Below, piece after piece: positions 17,009 through 26,400 of a stretch of DNA of 64,000 nucleotides. How positions within the stretch are numbered: the first letter of the stretch is position 1; every line of letters begins with the position of its first letter. Below the pieces are notes generated by a model. It saw only the letters and a list, made by a program, of their open reading frames with translations, had not been told where the DNA came from and made no database searches. The stretch comes from Microbacterium mangrovi (lineage in GTDB: Bacteria; Actinomycetota; Actinomycetes; Actinomycetales; Microbacteriaceae), in the NCBI RefSeq assembly GCF_000802305.1, contig NZ_JTDK01000001.1, positions 186,001 to 250,000 of the forward strand, given 5' to 3'. A program made the translations under genes and the position numbers.

Positions 17009-18220
17009 ATGGGAAACAAACAGGTGGATACGGTCGCGCTCAAGCAGTCCTGGAAACAGGTGGCGGCTCACGGAGACGCCGTTCCGGGCTACTTCTATGC
17101 GCACCTGTTCCTCGCCCACCCGGAGACGCGCGACCTCTTCCCGGTCGCGATGGCGGCGCAGCGCGACCGGCTCGTCACGGCGCTCGGCCGCATGGTCAGC
17201 AACGTCGACAGCATCGGCGACGTGGTCGGCTACATCGAAGACCTGGGCCGTGACCACCGCAAGTTCGGCACGATCGCCGGGCACTATCCCGCCGTCGGGG
17301 CATCCCTCCTCGCGACGCTGAAGCACTTCCTCGGCGACGCCTGGACACCGGAGCTCGCCGGCGACTGGGCCGAGGCGTACAACCTGATCGCCACGACGAT
17401 GATCACCGCCGCCGAAGGCGCCGAGTCCGAGCCGGCGACGTGGAATGCCGAGGTCATCGCGACCGAACGCCGCGGGATGGATGTCGGCACCGTGACGATC
17501 CGGCTCGACGACGACCTCGAATACCGCCCCGGGCAGTCTCTCGCCGTGGAGATCCCGCAGCGGCCGCGGCAGTGGCGGTACCTGTCTCCCACGCAGGGGC
17601 CGACGGCGGATCGCACCATCACGTTCCACGTGCAGCTCGTCGCCGGCGGCCAGGTCTCCGGCGCGCTGCTGCGCGACCTCACAGCCGGCGACCGGGTGCG
17701 GCTCGGGCCGCCCATCGGGCGCCTGCTGACCCTCCCCGAAGACGAGGACTGGCCCGACCTGCTGCTCGTCGCCGGCGGCACCGGGCTCGCCCCGCTGCTC
17801 GCCGTGCTCGACCAGGTCGCCGAGCGGCACCGCGCCACCGGCCGCGGTCCCCGCGTGACGCTGTACCACGGCGTGCGGCACTCGTGGTCGTTCTACGCCA
17901 AGCCGGAACTCGCCCGCTACGCCGGCGCTTCCTGGCTCGAGACGCGCTTCGTCGTCTCGGACGACCCGTCGTACCCGGGCACCCGCGGCCTGGTCGGCGA
18001 CGTCGCCGCCGCGGACGGCCCGTGGCCCGGACGCCTGGCCCTGGTGTGCGGATCGCCGCGCATGGTCGACCACACCACGGCGACGCTGGAGGCATCCGGC
18101 ATGGATCCCGACCGCATCCGCGCCGAGCGGTACGAGGATCCGTACACCGAGCAGATCCCCCAGAAACGTGTCCGGGTGCGCGCCCGGGAATCCATTCAGC
18201 CGGGCGTGGGACTCGGCTAG
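17009..18220 (+). CDS. hmp: Flavohemoglobin-type NO dioxygenase
   Basis: A 403-residue fusion of a globin and a ferredoxin-NADP-reductase unit. In the globin (about 1-135), YFYAHLF has the B10 Tyr, DLFPVAMAAQ the CD1 Phe and E7 Gln, and RDHRKFG the proximal His. The reductase has an FAD motif (RQWRYLSPTQ), an NAD(P)H loop (GGTGLAPLLAVL) and a terminal VCGSPRMVD. The predicted role is to oxidise nitric oxide to nitrate with NAD(P)H and O2. A DivIVA-like gene follows after 18 bases and a truncated globin gene after that, so this looks like a nitrosative or oxygen stress cluster. Confidence 0.88.
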   Translation: MGNKQVDTVALKQSWKQVAAHGDAVPGYFYAHLFLAHPETRDLFPVAMAAQRDRLVTALGRMVSNVDSIGDVVGYIEDLGRDHRKFGTIAGHYPAVGASLLATLKHFLGDAWTPELAGDWAEAYNLIATTMITAAEGAESEPATWNAEVIATERRGMDVGTVTIRLDDDLEYRPGQSLAVEIPQRPRQWRYLSPTQGPTADRTITFHVQLVAGGQVSGALLRDLTAGDRVRLGPPIGRLLTLPEDEDWPDLLLVAGGTGLAPLLAVLDQVAERHRATGRGPRVTLYHGVRHSWSFYAKPELARYAGASWLETRFVVSDDPSYPGTRGLVGDVAAADGPWPGRLALVCGSPRMVDHTTATLEASGMDPDRIRAERYEDPYTEQIPQKRVRVRARESIQPGVGLG

Positions 18221-18238
18221 CGAGGAGAGGCAAGACCA

Positions 18239-18856
18239 ATGACTGGGATCCAATCCGTATCGATCTCGCCGGAAGGACTGCGCGAGGCCACCTTCTCCAG
18301 CGAAAGCGACGGCTACGACCGCGGCGAGGTACGGGCGCTGCTGGCATCCGCCGCCGACGCCCTCGAACTGGCCTGGCGGGAGAAGAACGACCTCACCGCG
18401 AGCATGACCGCCGACGACACAGAGATCTCCAGCCGCGCCGTGCTCCTGCTCAGCAACGCCCAGCGCATCGCCGACGACGCCGTCGCGGAGGCCGAGGCGT
18501 ACTCGCGCGACCTCATCGAGACCGCCCGCAACCAGTACCGCGAGATCATCGAGCGCGCCCAGCACACCGCGCACGAGATGGAACGGCACGGGGGCGCAGC
18601 GGATGCCGCCCCCGCCGCGGCTCCCGCTCCTGTGGCTGCGGCGCCGGCCGCCCCGGGCTGGTCGCCCGACCAGTCGCCCTCGGCGGCGTTCGCGACCGAC
18701 GACCTGGACGCCGCCGGCACCGCCAGCCCGAGCGAAGTGGTGCGCGCACGCCAGTTCACCCGGATGGCCGCCGCCCAGGCGCACTCGCTGCTCGAGTCGA
18801 TCGAGCGCGAGCTCGCCCGGCTTGGCAAGAACCCCGGCGGCCCGTCCGACTCCTGA
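18239..18856 (+). CDS. DivIVA-like coiled-coil protein
   Basis: A 205-residue soluble protein. The N-terminus (GLREATFSSESDGYDRGEVRALLASAADAL) resembles the membrane-binding DivIVA/Wag31 start, in which F..s..rGYd..EV is typical. A coiled coil covers about residues 40-120, and an Ala/Pro-rich linker (about 120-160) precedes a short helical end. It has no membrane segment. Related proteins scaffold the cell pole or septum; here its place between two globin genes is unexpected. The ATG at 18239 follows GAGGAGAGG. Confidence 0.65.
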   Translation: MTGIQSVSISPEGLREATFSSESDGYDRGEVRALLASAADALELAWREKNDLTASMTADDTEISSRAVLLLSNAQRIADDAVAEAEAYSRDLIETARNQYREIIERAQHTAHEMERHGGAADAAPAAAPAPVAAAPAAPGWSPDQSPSAAFATDDLDAAGTASPSEVVRARQFTRMAAAQAHSLLESIERELARLGKNPGGPSDS

Positions 18857-18948
18857 GGCCCGGCCGGTTCCCACAAGCCGGTGCCCCCAAGCCCGGCGGC
18901 GCTCACCCGTGCGTCCGCCACTCCCCAATGACGATCGGAGCAAAGAGT

Positions 18949-19335
18949 ATGACCGACACCGCCGACGAGAAGACCCTCTACCAGCAGCTGGGGGAAGGAG
19001 CCGGCATCGCCGCCGTCGTCGACCGCCTGTACGAGCTGATCATGGCCGACGACACGCTGGCGCCGTTCTTCGTCGACACGCGGCTGCCGCAGCAGAAGGG
19101 GCACATGGCGATGTTCCTCGCCGCGGCGACCGGCGGCCCCAACGCCTACACGGGCATGGACCTCGGCGCCGCGCACGCGGGCCGCGGGATCAGCGACGCC
19201 GACTTCGACCGGGTCATCGGTCACGCGGCGACCGCGCTCTCCGAGGCGGGCGTGGACGACGAGACGATCGGCGTCGTGGCAGGGGCCCTGATGCCGCTGC
19301 GCGCCCAGGTCGTGACCGGGGCGAGCGTCGCCTGA
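18949..19335 (+). CDS. glbN: Truncated (2-on-2) hemoglobin, group I
   Basis: A 128-residue globin beginning TLYQQLGEGAGIAAVVDRLYELI, the standard start of group I truncated hemoglobins. FFVDTRLPQQKGHMAMFLAAATGGP and GAAHAGRGISDADFDRVIGH (proximal His in AAHAGRG) follow. It binds heme and probably O2 or NO. The flavohemoglobin lies two genes upstream on the same strand, so the pair may handle NO detoxification together. The ATG at 18949 has GGAGCAAAGAG upstream. Transcription likely ends at the large hairpin just after it. Confidence 0.85.
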   Translation: MTDTADEKTLYQQLGEGAGIAAVVDRLYELIMADDTLAPFFVDTRLPQQKGHMAMFLAAATGGPNAYTGMDLGAAHAGRGISDADFDRVIGHAATALSEAGVDDETIGVVAGALMPLRAQVVTGASVA

Positions 19336-19365
19336 CGCTCGCGGCGGCCGGCCCGGTTCGCCGAC

Positions 19366-19432
19366 AACAGGCGGATGGCCCAGAACAGGGTGATTCCCCG
19401 TGGATCGCCCGGTTCTGGGCCATCTGCCTGTT
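19366..19432 (+). terminator. 21-bp hairpin after the globin genes
   Basis: Arms 19366-19386 and 19412-19432 are inverted repeats matching at 20 of 21 positions, with a 25-base loop; the inner 13 bases are GATGGCCCAGAAC and its complement. A short TTTT follows the right arm. It sits between the truncated-globin stop and the next gene's promoter. Confidence 0.65.
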
Positions 19433-19462
19433 TTCAGCCGGGTTTCGTGGCACGATCGGCCC

Positions 19463-20296
19463 ATGCCGTCGCTCGCTGAGATCGCCGCCGAGTTGTACTC
19501 CGGGGCGCCGGACCAGTTCATCGCGACGCGCAACGCGCGTGCGGCGGAGGCGTCTGATCGCGAGGCCGCCGCGCAGATCCGCGCCCTGCGCAAGCCGTCG
19601 GTCGCCGCCTGGGTGGTGAACGTGTTCGCGTCCGAGCGCACCGCGGAGCTCGCCGAGGCTCTTGAGCTGGCCGAAGCGCTGCGCGAGGCGCAGGCCAGTC
19701 TGGATGCCGCGGCGCTCGCGCAGCTCGGACGGCAGCGCCGTGCGCTGACCAGCAAGCTCGCCGAGGATGCCGTGGCCCTGGCATCCGCCCGGGGCGGGAA
19801 GGTGTCGGCATCCACCGCGGAGGCGGTGCGTCAGACGATCACGGCGGCGTTCTTCGATCCGGATGCCGCGGCCGCCGTCGCGTCGGGCCGGCTCGTGCGG
19901 GAGCTCGAGTCCTCGGGTGCGTTCCCGCTGGATGCGATCGCGGCGCTGGACGGCCAGCCGGTCGCTCCCGCCGCCGCGTCGAAGACCGACGAGCGAGGTG
20001 CCGCCGCCGAGCGGAGGCGGGCGGAGGCGGCGGTGCGCGCTGCGGAGCAGCACCTGCACCTGGCGCAGCGCGATCGCGCGCGGGTCGAACTCGAGGTCGC
20101 CGACCTCACCCGCAGGTTCGACGAGCTCACGGCCCGCGAGCAGGAGGTCGAGGCGGAGCTCGCCCGCATCCGGGCGGAGCGGGAGGACGCCCGCTCGCGG
20201 GTCGACGGTGCCGGGGAGCGCCGGGCCACCGCGGACGCCGCCGTCGCGGCGGCAGAGCAGGCGGTGGGCGCCGCCCGCGCCCAGCTGCCGCCCTGA
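19463..20296 (+). CDS. Conserved actinobacterial coiled-coil protein
   Basis: A 277-residue soluble protein. The first 60 residues hold the recognisable block FIATRNARAAEASDREAAAQIRAL followed by RKPSVAAWVVNVFA, common to many uncharacterised actinobacterial proteins. From about residue 175 to the end it is a long Ala/Glu/Arg coiled coil. It has no transmembrane segment and its function is unknown. CACGAT (19451-19456) ends six bases before the ATG at 19463. It converges with an ABC permease gene, with seven bases between the stops. Confidence 0.65.
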   Translation: MPSLAEIAAELYSGAPDQFIATRNARAAEASDREAAAQIRALRKPSVAAWVVNVFASERTAELAEALELAEALREAQASLDAAALAQLGRQRRALTSKLAEDAVALASARGGKVSASTAEAVRQTITAAFFDPDAAAAVASGRLVRELESSGAFPLDAIAALDGQPVAPAAASKTDERGAAAERRRAEAAVRAAEQHLHLAQRDRARVELEVADLTRRFDELTAREQEVEAELARIRAEREDARSRVDGAGERRATADAAVAAAEQAVGAARAQLPP

Positions 20297-20302
20297 CCGG
20301 GC

Positions 20303-21022
20303 TCACCGGTGCACGGTGCGCTCCGTGCGCCGGTAGCCGGCGGCGGCTGCCAGTGCGAACAGGACCGCATACGCGACGCTGACCAGGACGGGGCGCCCGG
20401 CATCCTGCCCCGAGGAGGCCGCGTAGATCAGGTCGATCCACGCTCCCGTGGGCGTCCATGGACGGAGGAGGCCCGGGATGCCTTCGGTGACGGGACCGAA
20501 CATCCCGCCGACGTAGCCGAGGGCGAAGGAGAGGAGGTTCGCGATGCCGAGCGCGCCGCGGGCGGGCAGCCAGTAGCCCAGAGTCAGCCCGAGGAGCCCA
20601 TGGACGACGGCGCCAGCGCAGAGCGCACCCAGCACCAGGGCGATCGTCTGCGCCGGTAGCGGTCGAAGCGCACCGGTCAGCCCGGCCGCGACGACGACCG
20701 GGATGCAGAACGCGAGCGAGAACAGCCCGCCGGTGCTCAGCGTCGCGCCGAGGCGCTGCCAGGCCGCGCCCGGCAGGGTGAAGGTGTAGCCGGTCCAGGG
20801 GTCGTCTCGGGTCGACGCGATGCCGACTCCGAACTGGAACATCATCGTGCCGAGGATCGCGAAGGCGCAGTAGCCGAGCACGAGGAGGATTGGGTCGCCC
20901 TCCTGGCGGGTGCCGAAGAAGAGGTAGAGCAGCGTCGGGAAGATCGCGAGCGGCAGCAGGAACGAGGGCTGCCGGACGAGTTCGAGGGTGCAGAGCCGGA
21001 TGCCCGCGGCGACCACGTTCAT
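20303..21022 (-). CDS. ABC-2 type exporter permease
   Basis: A 239-residue membrane protein with six hydrophobic segments in the ABC-2 layout: LVRQPSFLLPLAIFPTLLYLFF at the start and the conserved GIPGLLRPWTPTGAWIDLIY loop between helices 5 and 6. It forms the channel for the ATPase encoded just upstream; their genes overlap by four bases (ATGA). The cargo is unknown; drugs, lipids or peptides are all possible for this family. The permease and ATPase are probably expressed from the repeat-bearing region at 21967-22000. Confidence 0.82.
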   Translation of the reverse strand: MNVVAAGIRLCTLELVRQPSFLLPLAIFPTLLYLFFGTRQEGDPILLVLGYCAFAILGTMMFQFGVGIASTRDDPWTGYTFTLPGAAWQRLGATLSTGGLFSLAFCIPVVVAAGLTGALRPLPAQTIALVLGALCAGAVVHGLLGLTLGYWLPARGALGIANLLSFALGYVGGMFGPVTEGIPGLLRPWTPTGAWIDLIYAASSGQDAGRPVLVSVAYAVLFALAAAAGYRRTERTVHR

Positions 21023-21921
21023 GCGGGTGCCCCCGCCTCGTCGAGCAGTGCGTCGAGCGCCTCGGCGAGTGTGCGGTCGTGCACTCGCAGGTGCGGGTCG
21101 TCGCACTCGTTCAGGATGACGCGGGCGATGTCGTCCGGCCGGTCGGTGACGACCGAGCGACGGCCCTCTCCGTCGAGGGCGGGTTCGAGCCCGGGGTATC
21201 GGGTGGTCAGCGTCCGCAATGCGGCGTCGTCGGCGGTGAACGAGACGCGCACGCTCCCGAGCCGGTTGCGCACTCCTTCCGCCGTGTCGGTGAGCAGCAC
21301 GCGGCCACGCGCGACGAGGGTGACGGTGTCGGCGATCTCGTCCACCTCCGCCAGGTCGTGGGACGCGACGAGCACCGTGCGGCCCTCGTCGCCGAGGCGC
21401 CGGATGAGGGCGTGGAGCAGCTTCTGCCCGGGACGGTCGAGCCCGGCGACCGGCTCGTCGAGCACGAGCACCGGGGTCTGCCCGACGAGGGCGCACGCGA
21501 GGCCGAGCCGGCGCGTCTGCCCGCCGCTGAGGCCGCCGCACAGTCGCCGCGCTTCCGTCGTCATCCCGACGGCATCCAGCACCTCGTCCACGTCGGCGCG
21601 GTTCGGATAGTGCGCCGCGACGAACGCGACGGCTTCGCGCACGGTCACGGTCAGCGGGAAGAACATCGCCTGCGGGGCGAACCCGATCAGCCTGCTCGCC
21701 GGGCCGCCGCGCCGCACGGGCGTTCCGCCGACGGTGACGGTGCCGGTGTCCGGGCGCCGAGCGCCCGTCAGCACCGCGAAGGCGGTCGACTTGCCGGCTC
21801 CGTTCGCGCCCAGCACGCAGTGCACGCCCGGCCCGGCGTGCATCGAGAACCCGTCGAGCGCGGCGACGGATCCGAACTTCTTGTGCACGTCGTCCCACCG
21901 CACTTCTCCGTCGTCAGCCAT
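21019..21921 (-). CDS. ABC exporter ATP-binding protein
   Basis: A 300-residue ATPase of the ABC-2 export type. Walker A is GANGAGKST (about residues 38-46), the Q-loop is GFAPQ, the signature is LSGGQ, Walker B is PVLVLDEP and the H-loop is ASHDLAEV. The C-terminal 85 residues form an extra alpha/beta domain found in drug- and lantibiotic-type exporters. It powers the permease encoded downstream. The only strong upstream feature is the direct repeat at 21967-22000, 46 bases before the ATG. Confidence 0.88.
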   Translation of the reverse strand: MADDGEVRWDDVHKKFGSVAALDGFSMHAGPGVHCVLGANGAGKSTAFAVLTGARRPDTGTVTVGGTPVRRGGPASRLIGFAPQAMFFPLTVTVREAVAFVAAHYPNRADVDEVLDAVGMTTEARRLCGGLSGGQTRRLGLACALVGQTPVLVLDEPVAGLDRPGQKLLHALIRRLGDEGRTVLVASHDLAEVDEIADTVTLVARGRVLLTDTAEGVRNRLGSVRVSFTADDAALRTLTTRYPGLEPALDGEGRRSVVTDRPDDIARVILNECDDPHLRVHDRTLAEALDALLDEAGAPA

Positions 21922-21966
21922 CCTTCAGGGTTGCGCCGCTCGCGGGGCGGGGAGGTTCCAACGTCG

Positions 21967-22000
21967 AATTTGAGTACCGAACAGGCGAAATTGAGTGGTG
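21967..22000 (-). promoter_or_regulatory. 21-bp-spaced direct repeat upstream of the ABC exporter
   Basis: On the minus strand the motif reads TACTCAAATT and CCACTCAATTT. The shared TTGAGT on the plus strand starts at 21970 and 21991, exactly 21 bp apart. The same motif and spacing occur upstream of all three adhesin genes, in the same orientation relative to the gene. Confidence 0.6.
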
Positions 22001-22081
22001 ATCGCGCGGAACCGTGGGACGAGTGCCGCGAGTAACCTGTGCGATGGTGTGCGGGCATCCCGCACCGGAGGAGGAATCGGC

Positions 22082-22153
22082 ATGGCACTGCCGCACCACC
22101 CGGGCGACAGCGCCCTCGTCTGGAAGGACGAACGCACGGACGAGAACCGCTGA
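22082..22153 (+). CDS. Candidate 23-residue small protein
   Basis: A short frame starting at ATG 22082 with an excellent ribosome binding site (GGAGGAGGAA, ending five bases before the ATG) and ending at TGA 22151-22153. The product begins MALPHHPGDSALVW and ends in a charged DERTDENR tail. It lies between the repeat element at 21967-22000 and the next membrane-protein gene. The strong binding site is the main argument; the short length means chance cannot be excluded. Confidence 0.3.
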   Translation: MALPHHPGDSALVWKDERTDENR

Positions 22154-22176
22154 ACGAGGCAGGGTAGCCTGCATCT

Positions 22177-22491
22177 GTGTCGAGCAACCCTCCGGTCCGT
22201 CGTGCCGAACCGCTCCACGTCGACCGGCGCGTGGTCTGGACGACGTGGATCGCCGACCTGTGCGTGGTGGCCGCCGTGCTCGCGACGGTGGTGCACCGGT
22301 CGTTCCTCGGACTGGTGCTCGCGATCGTCGCGATCGGCCTGGCCGTGTCGGCGCGTCGTCGGGTGGGCAGACACCGGCGGTGGGCTGGTTCGAGCCGAGC
22401 ACTGCTCGCCGTCATCGGCGGGGCGGTGGTCGTGTTCTTCTCGCTGCCGTTCCTGATCGGCGGCATCGCCGGGCTCTGGCACCTCGGATAG
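22177..22491 (+). CDS. Small membrane protein
   Basis: A 104-residue protein with an Arg-rich N-terminus, two hydrophobic segments close together (about 24-57), a basic loop (ARRRVGRHRRW) and a third segment (about 76-100). No family is recognised. TAGCCT (22165-22170) ends six bases before the GTG at 22177, so the transcript is probably leaderless. It ends 38 bases before the next gene on the same strand, which has its own such element. Confidence 0.65.
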   Translation: MSSNPPVRRAEPLHVDRRVVWTTWIADLCVVAAVLATVVHRSFLGLVLAIVAIGLAVSARRRVGRHRRWAGSSRALLAVIGGAVVVFFSLPFLIGGIAGLWHLG

Positions 22492-22529
22492 TCGGACACG
22501 AGGCATCCTGCGCGGCATAGGCTCGGGGC

Positions 22530-23174
22530 ATGGCTCGGATCCTTCTGATCGGCGGACACGGCAAGATCGCCCTCCTGCTCGAACCGATGCTCGCCGCCCG
22601 CGGCGACACCGTGACCGCGGTGATCCGCGACCCGGCGCAGGTCGCGGACGTCGAAGCGGCCGGTGCGGTCGCCCTCGTCGCCGACGTCGAATCGGCGGAT
22701 GCCGCCGAACTCGCCGACCGCATGCGCGGGCATGACGCGGTGGTGTGGTCGGCCGGGGCCGGGGGAGGCAACCCGGCGCGGACGCGCGCGGTCGATCGGG
22801 ATGCCGCGATCCGCTCGATGGATGCCGCCGCCTCTGCCGGCATCCGGCGTTACGTGATGGTCTCGTACTTCGGGGCGGGGCCCGACCACGGCATCAGCCC
22901 GGACAACCCCTTCCACGAGTACGCGGAGGCCAAGACAGCCGCCGACGCGCACCTGCGCGGAACGGCCCTCGACTGGACGATCCTCGCGCCGAGCGCGCTG
23001 ACCCTCGACCCGCCCACCGGGCTGATCGACACGGCCGCGACCACGTCGGGTTCGGTGCCGCGTGCGGATGTCGCCGCCGTGATCGCCGCGGTGCTGGAGG
23101 ACGACTCCACGATCGGCCGCACCATCCGGTTCAACACGGGGACTGTTCCGATCGCCGACGCGATCCGCGGCTGA
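22530..23174 (+). CDS. NAD(P)-binding protein, atypical short-chain dehydrogenase (NmrA/SDR5-like)
   Basis: A 214-residue Rossmann-fold protein. The cofactor loop is IGGHGKIALLL (residues 7-17), followed by RDPAQVADVEAAGA and VADVES typical of SDR_a5-like proteins, the VVWSAGAGGG strand, and YVMVSYFGAG in place of a normal catalytic motif. The later HEYAEAKTAAD may supply a YxxxK-like pair. These proteins bind NADPH and act either as reductases or as redox sensors; the substrate is unknown. TAGGCT (22518-22523) ends six bases before the ATG. Confidence 0.8.
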   Translation: MARILLIGGHGKIALLLEPMLAARGDTVTAVIRDPAQVADVEAAGAVALVADVESADAAELADRMRGHDAVVWSAGAGGGNPARTRAVDRDAAIRSMDAAASAGIRRYVMVSYFGAGPDHGISPDNPFHEYAEAKTAADAHLRGTALDWTILAPSALTLDPPTGLIDTAATTSGSVPRADVAAVIAAVLEDDSTIGRTIRFNTGTVPIADAIRG

Positions 23175-23219
23175 GCCGGGGCACGGACCGGCGCTCCGCG
23201 GCGACGCGTCTTCACTCAC

Positions 23220-23403
23220 CCGACAAGATTTGCGCCGCCGGGGCGCGATTGTTGTCGGTCGAAGCATCCGGCATCGCGTTCAACCGACAAGATTTGCGCT
23301 GCCCGGGCGCCATTGTTGTCGGTGGAAGTCGCGGCGGTGCTCGCGCATCTCACATCCCGTTGCGCCGACAAGAATCGCGGCAGCGGGGCGCGATTGTTGT
23401 CGG
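23220..23403 (+). repeat. Array of three 39-base hairpin repeats
   Basis: Three copies of one palindromic unit at 23220-23258, 23284-23322 and 23365-23403. Each starts CCGACAA, ends TTGTCGG and has a shorter inner GC-rich pairing (GCGCC/GGCGC in the first copy). The bases just after each unit (TTGTCGG then T, G or C, GAAG) are also conserved, so the repeated block exceeds the hairpin. It lies between the stop of the SDR-like gene and the stop of the giant-protein operon, so it may end both transcripts. Confidence 0.8.
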
Positions 23404-23423
23404 TGGAAGCCGCAGCCCCCGAC

Positions 23424-26400
23424 TCAGCCGGCGGCGCGGACGGAGGTGTGCGGGCCCTGCGGGGAGGTCAGCATCACGGTCGCGGCGAACGGCGTCGCGA
23501 GCGGGATGTAGATGTCGTACAGGGCTCCGCCCGGCTCGTCGCGGTACGAGAACCGGATGCCGTTCACCGGTGGCCGCGGCGGGAACGGGCGCGGCGGCAG
23601 GACGCCGGCCGGACGAATCGACGGCAGGTCGATCGACGCGGTCAGCGTCGGACCGAGCGGCCCGGGCACGATCGGCCCGGGGACGATCGGGATGCCGCGG
23701 CCGGCGATCGGGGCCTCCCCGATCCCGCCGCCCCGACCGGGCGGCCCGCCGATCCCCGGCAGCGGCCCGAAGGGCGGGCGGACGATCACCCGGCGCGACG
23801 CCGACACCGACAGCACGAACGGCGGCACGACGGTGCGGTCCTCCGTGCTCGACACGGTCACCACCGCCGCGGTGGGCGACACGCGGGTCACCGCGACGAG
23901 CTCCAGGTTCGGCGGCGTCGCCGTGATCCACCCGTCCACGTGGGCGAGCTGCACCACGGCGCGGCCGAGCGGGTCGACGAGGCGAAGCGCGACATCCACC
24001 GGCTGAGTGGGATCCGCCCGGGAGAACCACACCGCGAGCGGCGTGCGCCCGGCGGCGCGGTCGCCGCGGATCACGAGGGCGACGCCGGGCGCGGGCGCCG
24101 TGAGAGGCGGATCCGCCGGGACCGCCGACAGCGCGGTCAGCACGGCCGCATCGGCATCCGCCCCGGTGAGCGACGCTGCCGTCACCGCTCCGACCAGGTG
24201 CGGTCCGAAGTCGGTGTCGGCCACCGGCGCGGCGGTGGAGGTGCGGGCCACCAGCACGCTGTGGTCGGGCGTCACGGACTCGACCACCAGCGGGTCGAGG
24301 TCGGTGGGGGTCGCCGGCGGCACGCGCACGGTCGTGATGTCCGAAGCCGGCGAGAGGATGCCGCGCCAGGCGCGCTCCGGGATGCCGCTGGTGTCCGGTT
24401 CGGCGACGGTGCGCACGTACCAGGTCTTCCAGCTGGGCGCCAGGGCCCCGGCCCAGTGCCCCCGGAAGATCGGCTGCCCGGTCACCAGGTCGACGTCCCC
24501 CGCCCCGGGCGCGGTCGCGGTCACGAAGGCGGGTGCCCCCATCGAGTCGGCCCGCCGGGCCGCGTCGAAGCTGTGCGCGCTGTACACCCGGAACCGCGAG
24601 ACCGGCACGGTGCTGGCCACCTCCAGATCGACGTCGGCGCCCGCGGCGGTGATCGCCGGACGCGCGAGTGGCTGCGCGGGCTGCATCACCTTCGGCGCGA
24701 TGAACACCTGGGTGTAGTCGTGCCCGGCGGTGTTGTACGGCCACGGCGAGTCGACCCCGCTCGGCGTCGTCGACGTCACGACGAAGAACTGCATCCCGGT
24801 CGCGCCGCGGGCGAGCGGGATGTCGGCCTCGCGCCGGTCGGGGGGCATATCGGCCACCCGGCGGAACGCGAGCCGGCACTCCTCGGGATGGTCGACGAGC
24901 AGCTGGCGGAGCACGACCAGCCGGGCGCCGGGCACGTCCGACGCGGCCGGCTCCGGCGCCCCGCAGCGCTCCCGCAGGTAGTCCTCGCTCGCCTGCCACA
25001 CCACGAAGGTCTTCACCGCGCCGCTCGCGGCACCCCACACGACACGGACGTGCGACCGGCCGTCGGCGTCCGGAAGGCTCGCCAGGGGCACGCCCGGCAG
25101 CGGGCTCGTGGCCGGGATGACCGGCACCGGGCTGCCCGCCGACGCGAGCATCGCGCGGGCCGGATCGTCCGGCGCCCAGTCGGTCGGCGTCGGGCCGACG
25201 GCGAGCGACCGCCGCGCCCACACGTCGACGCCCCAGCGGTCGGTGACGCCGTAGTCGAGGGGTCCCAGATCCACGTGCACCGCGAACCGGCGCGGCTCGC
25301 CCTGCCCGGCCCCGGCGGCGGCCGCCGGCACCCCGTTCTCGTCGAGCGGGGTCACCGTGCAGCCGACGCCGGTCGGGACGTCGCCGGCGAAGGAGATCGA
25401 GAAGCTCTGGCGCACGGCGCCGGCGGGCACGGACTCCGCCCCGATGCCCGCGGGCGGCGGCGTCGACTGACCGGCCATCGGGAAGAAGACGGCCGAGAAC
25501 TCCACGCCCGTGGTGGTGCGCTCCTGCCACTCCACGAGGACGTCGACGTCCAGGGTCGCCGGGCATTGCGCCGTTCCGGCATATGTGGCCCGCAGCTTGA
25601 GGTTCGCGAGCATCGGCGGCGGGGCGGGCGGCTCCGTGCCGCTGTAGAGCGCCTCGCTCCACGCCGACCACACGCCGTACACGTCCGACAGCGCAGCCGC
25701 GTACAGTTCGGTGCGGCCTCCGCTGCCGAGCGGGATGTCGGTCACCGGATCGGTCGAGCTCAGCGTGGTGGCACCGGGTGCGAGCGGAGGGACGTTGGGG
25801 ATGCGCCATCCGTCCACGTCCGTCTCGAACGGGAAGAGCGCCGTCGCGGATGCCGCCCCGGCGGGGGTGCGCACGGTCGCGAACTGGGTGACGCGCACCA
25901 TGCCCGCGTCGGCCGACAGCGGCGGCCAGCTCGTGCGCACGTTCTCGCGCCAGGGGGCGTCGATCGCGACCGGCGGCTGGAGGGAGTAGCGGGCCGCGGT
26001 CAGCGGCAGCGGAGCCGGGGTCTGCAGGTGCGCGACCGGCGGCGCGTAGGCGGCGTACTCGCCGCCGGGGAGCGGCACCTCGACGTTCCACCCGGAGCCT
26101 GAGGCGCGGAACACCGGGCCGGCGCTGTAGTCGGCGGTCACCAGGAACTCGACCGCGGCCTGCTGCGCGATGACGACCTGTCGTCCGCCGAGCGGGTACG
26201 CGGTTCCGAAGCCGAGGGCGAGGTTGGCGAACGGGTCGGTCACGGCGGGCACGGCGAGCAGCGGCCACGGCGCCGCGTCCAGGGATGCCGGGTGCGCGGC
26301 ATCCGGCCCGTCCACGCCCACGCGGTTCGTCAGCTGCGCCTGCTGGTTCTCGGGCAGGCCCGGCGCGTACAGCGGGGCGATCCGGTCCAGCAGTTCGGCG

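Noticed and set aside
23220..23403. A CRISPR array
   Set aside because: Only three units, each a palindrome, with unequal spacing and spacers of about 25 and 42 bases; no cas genes.
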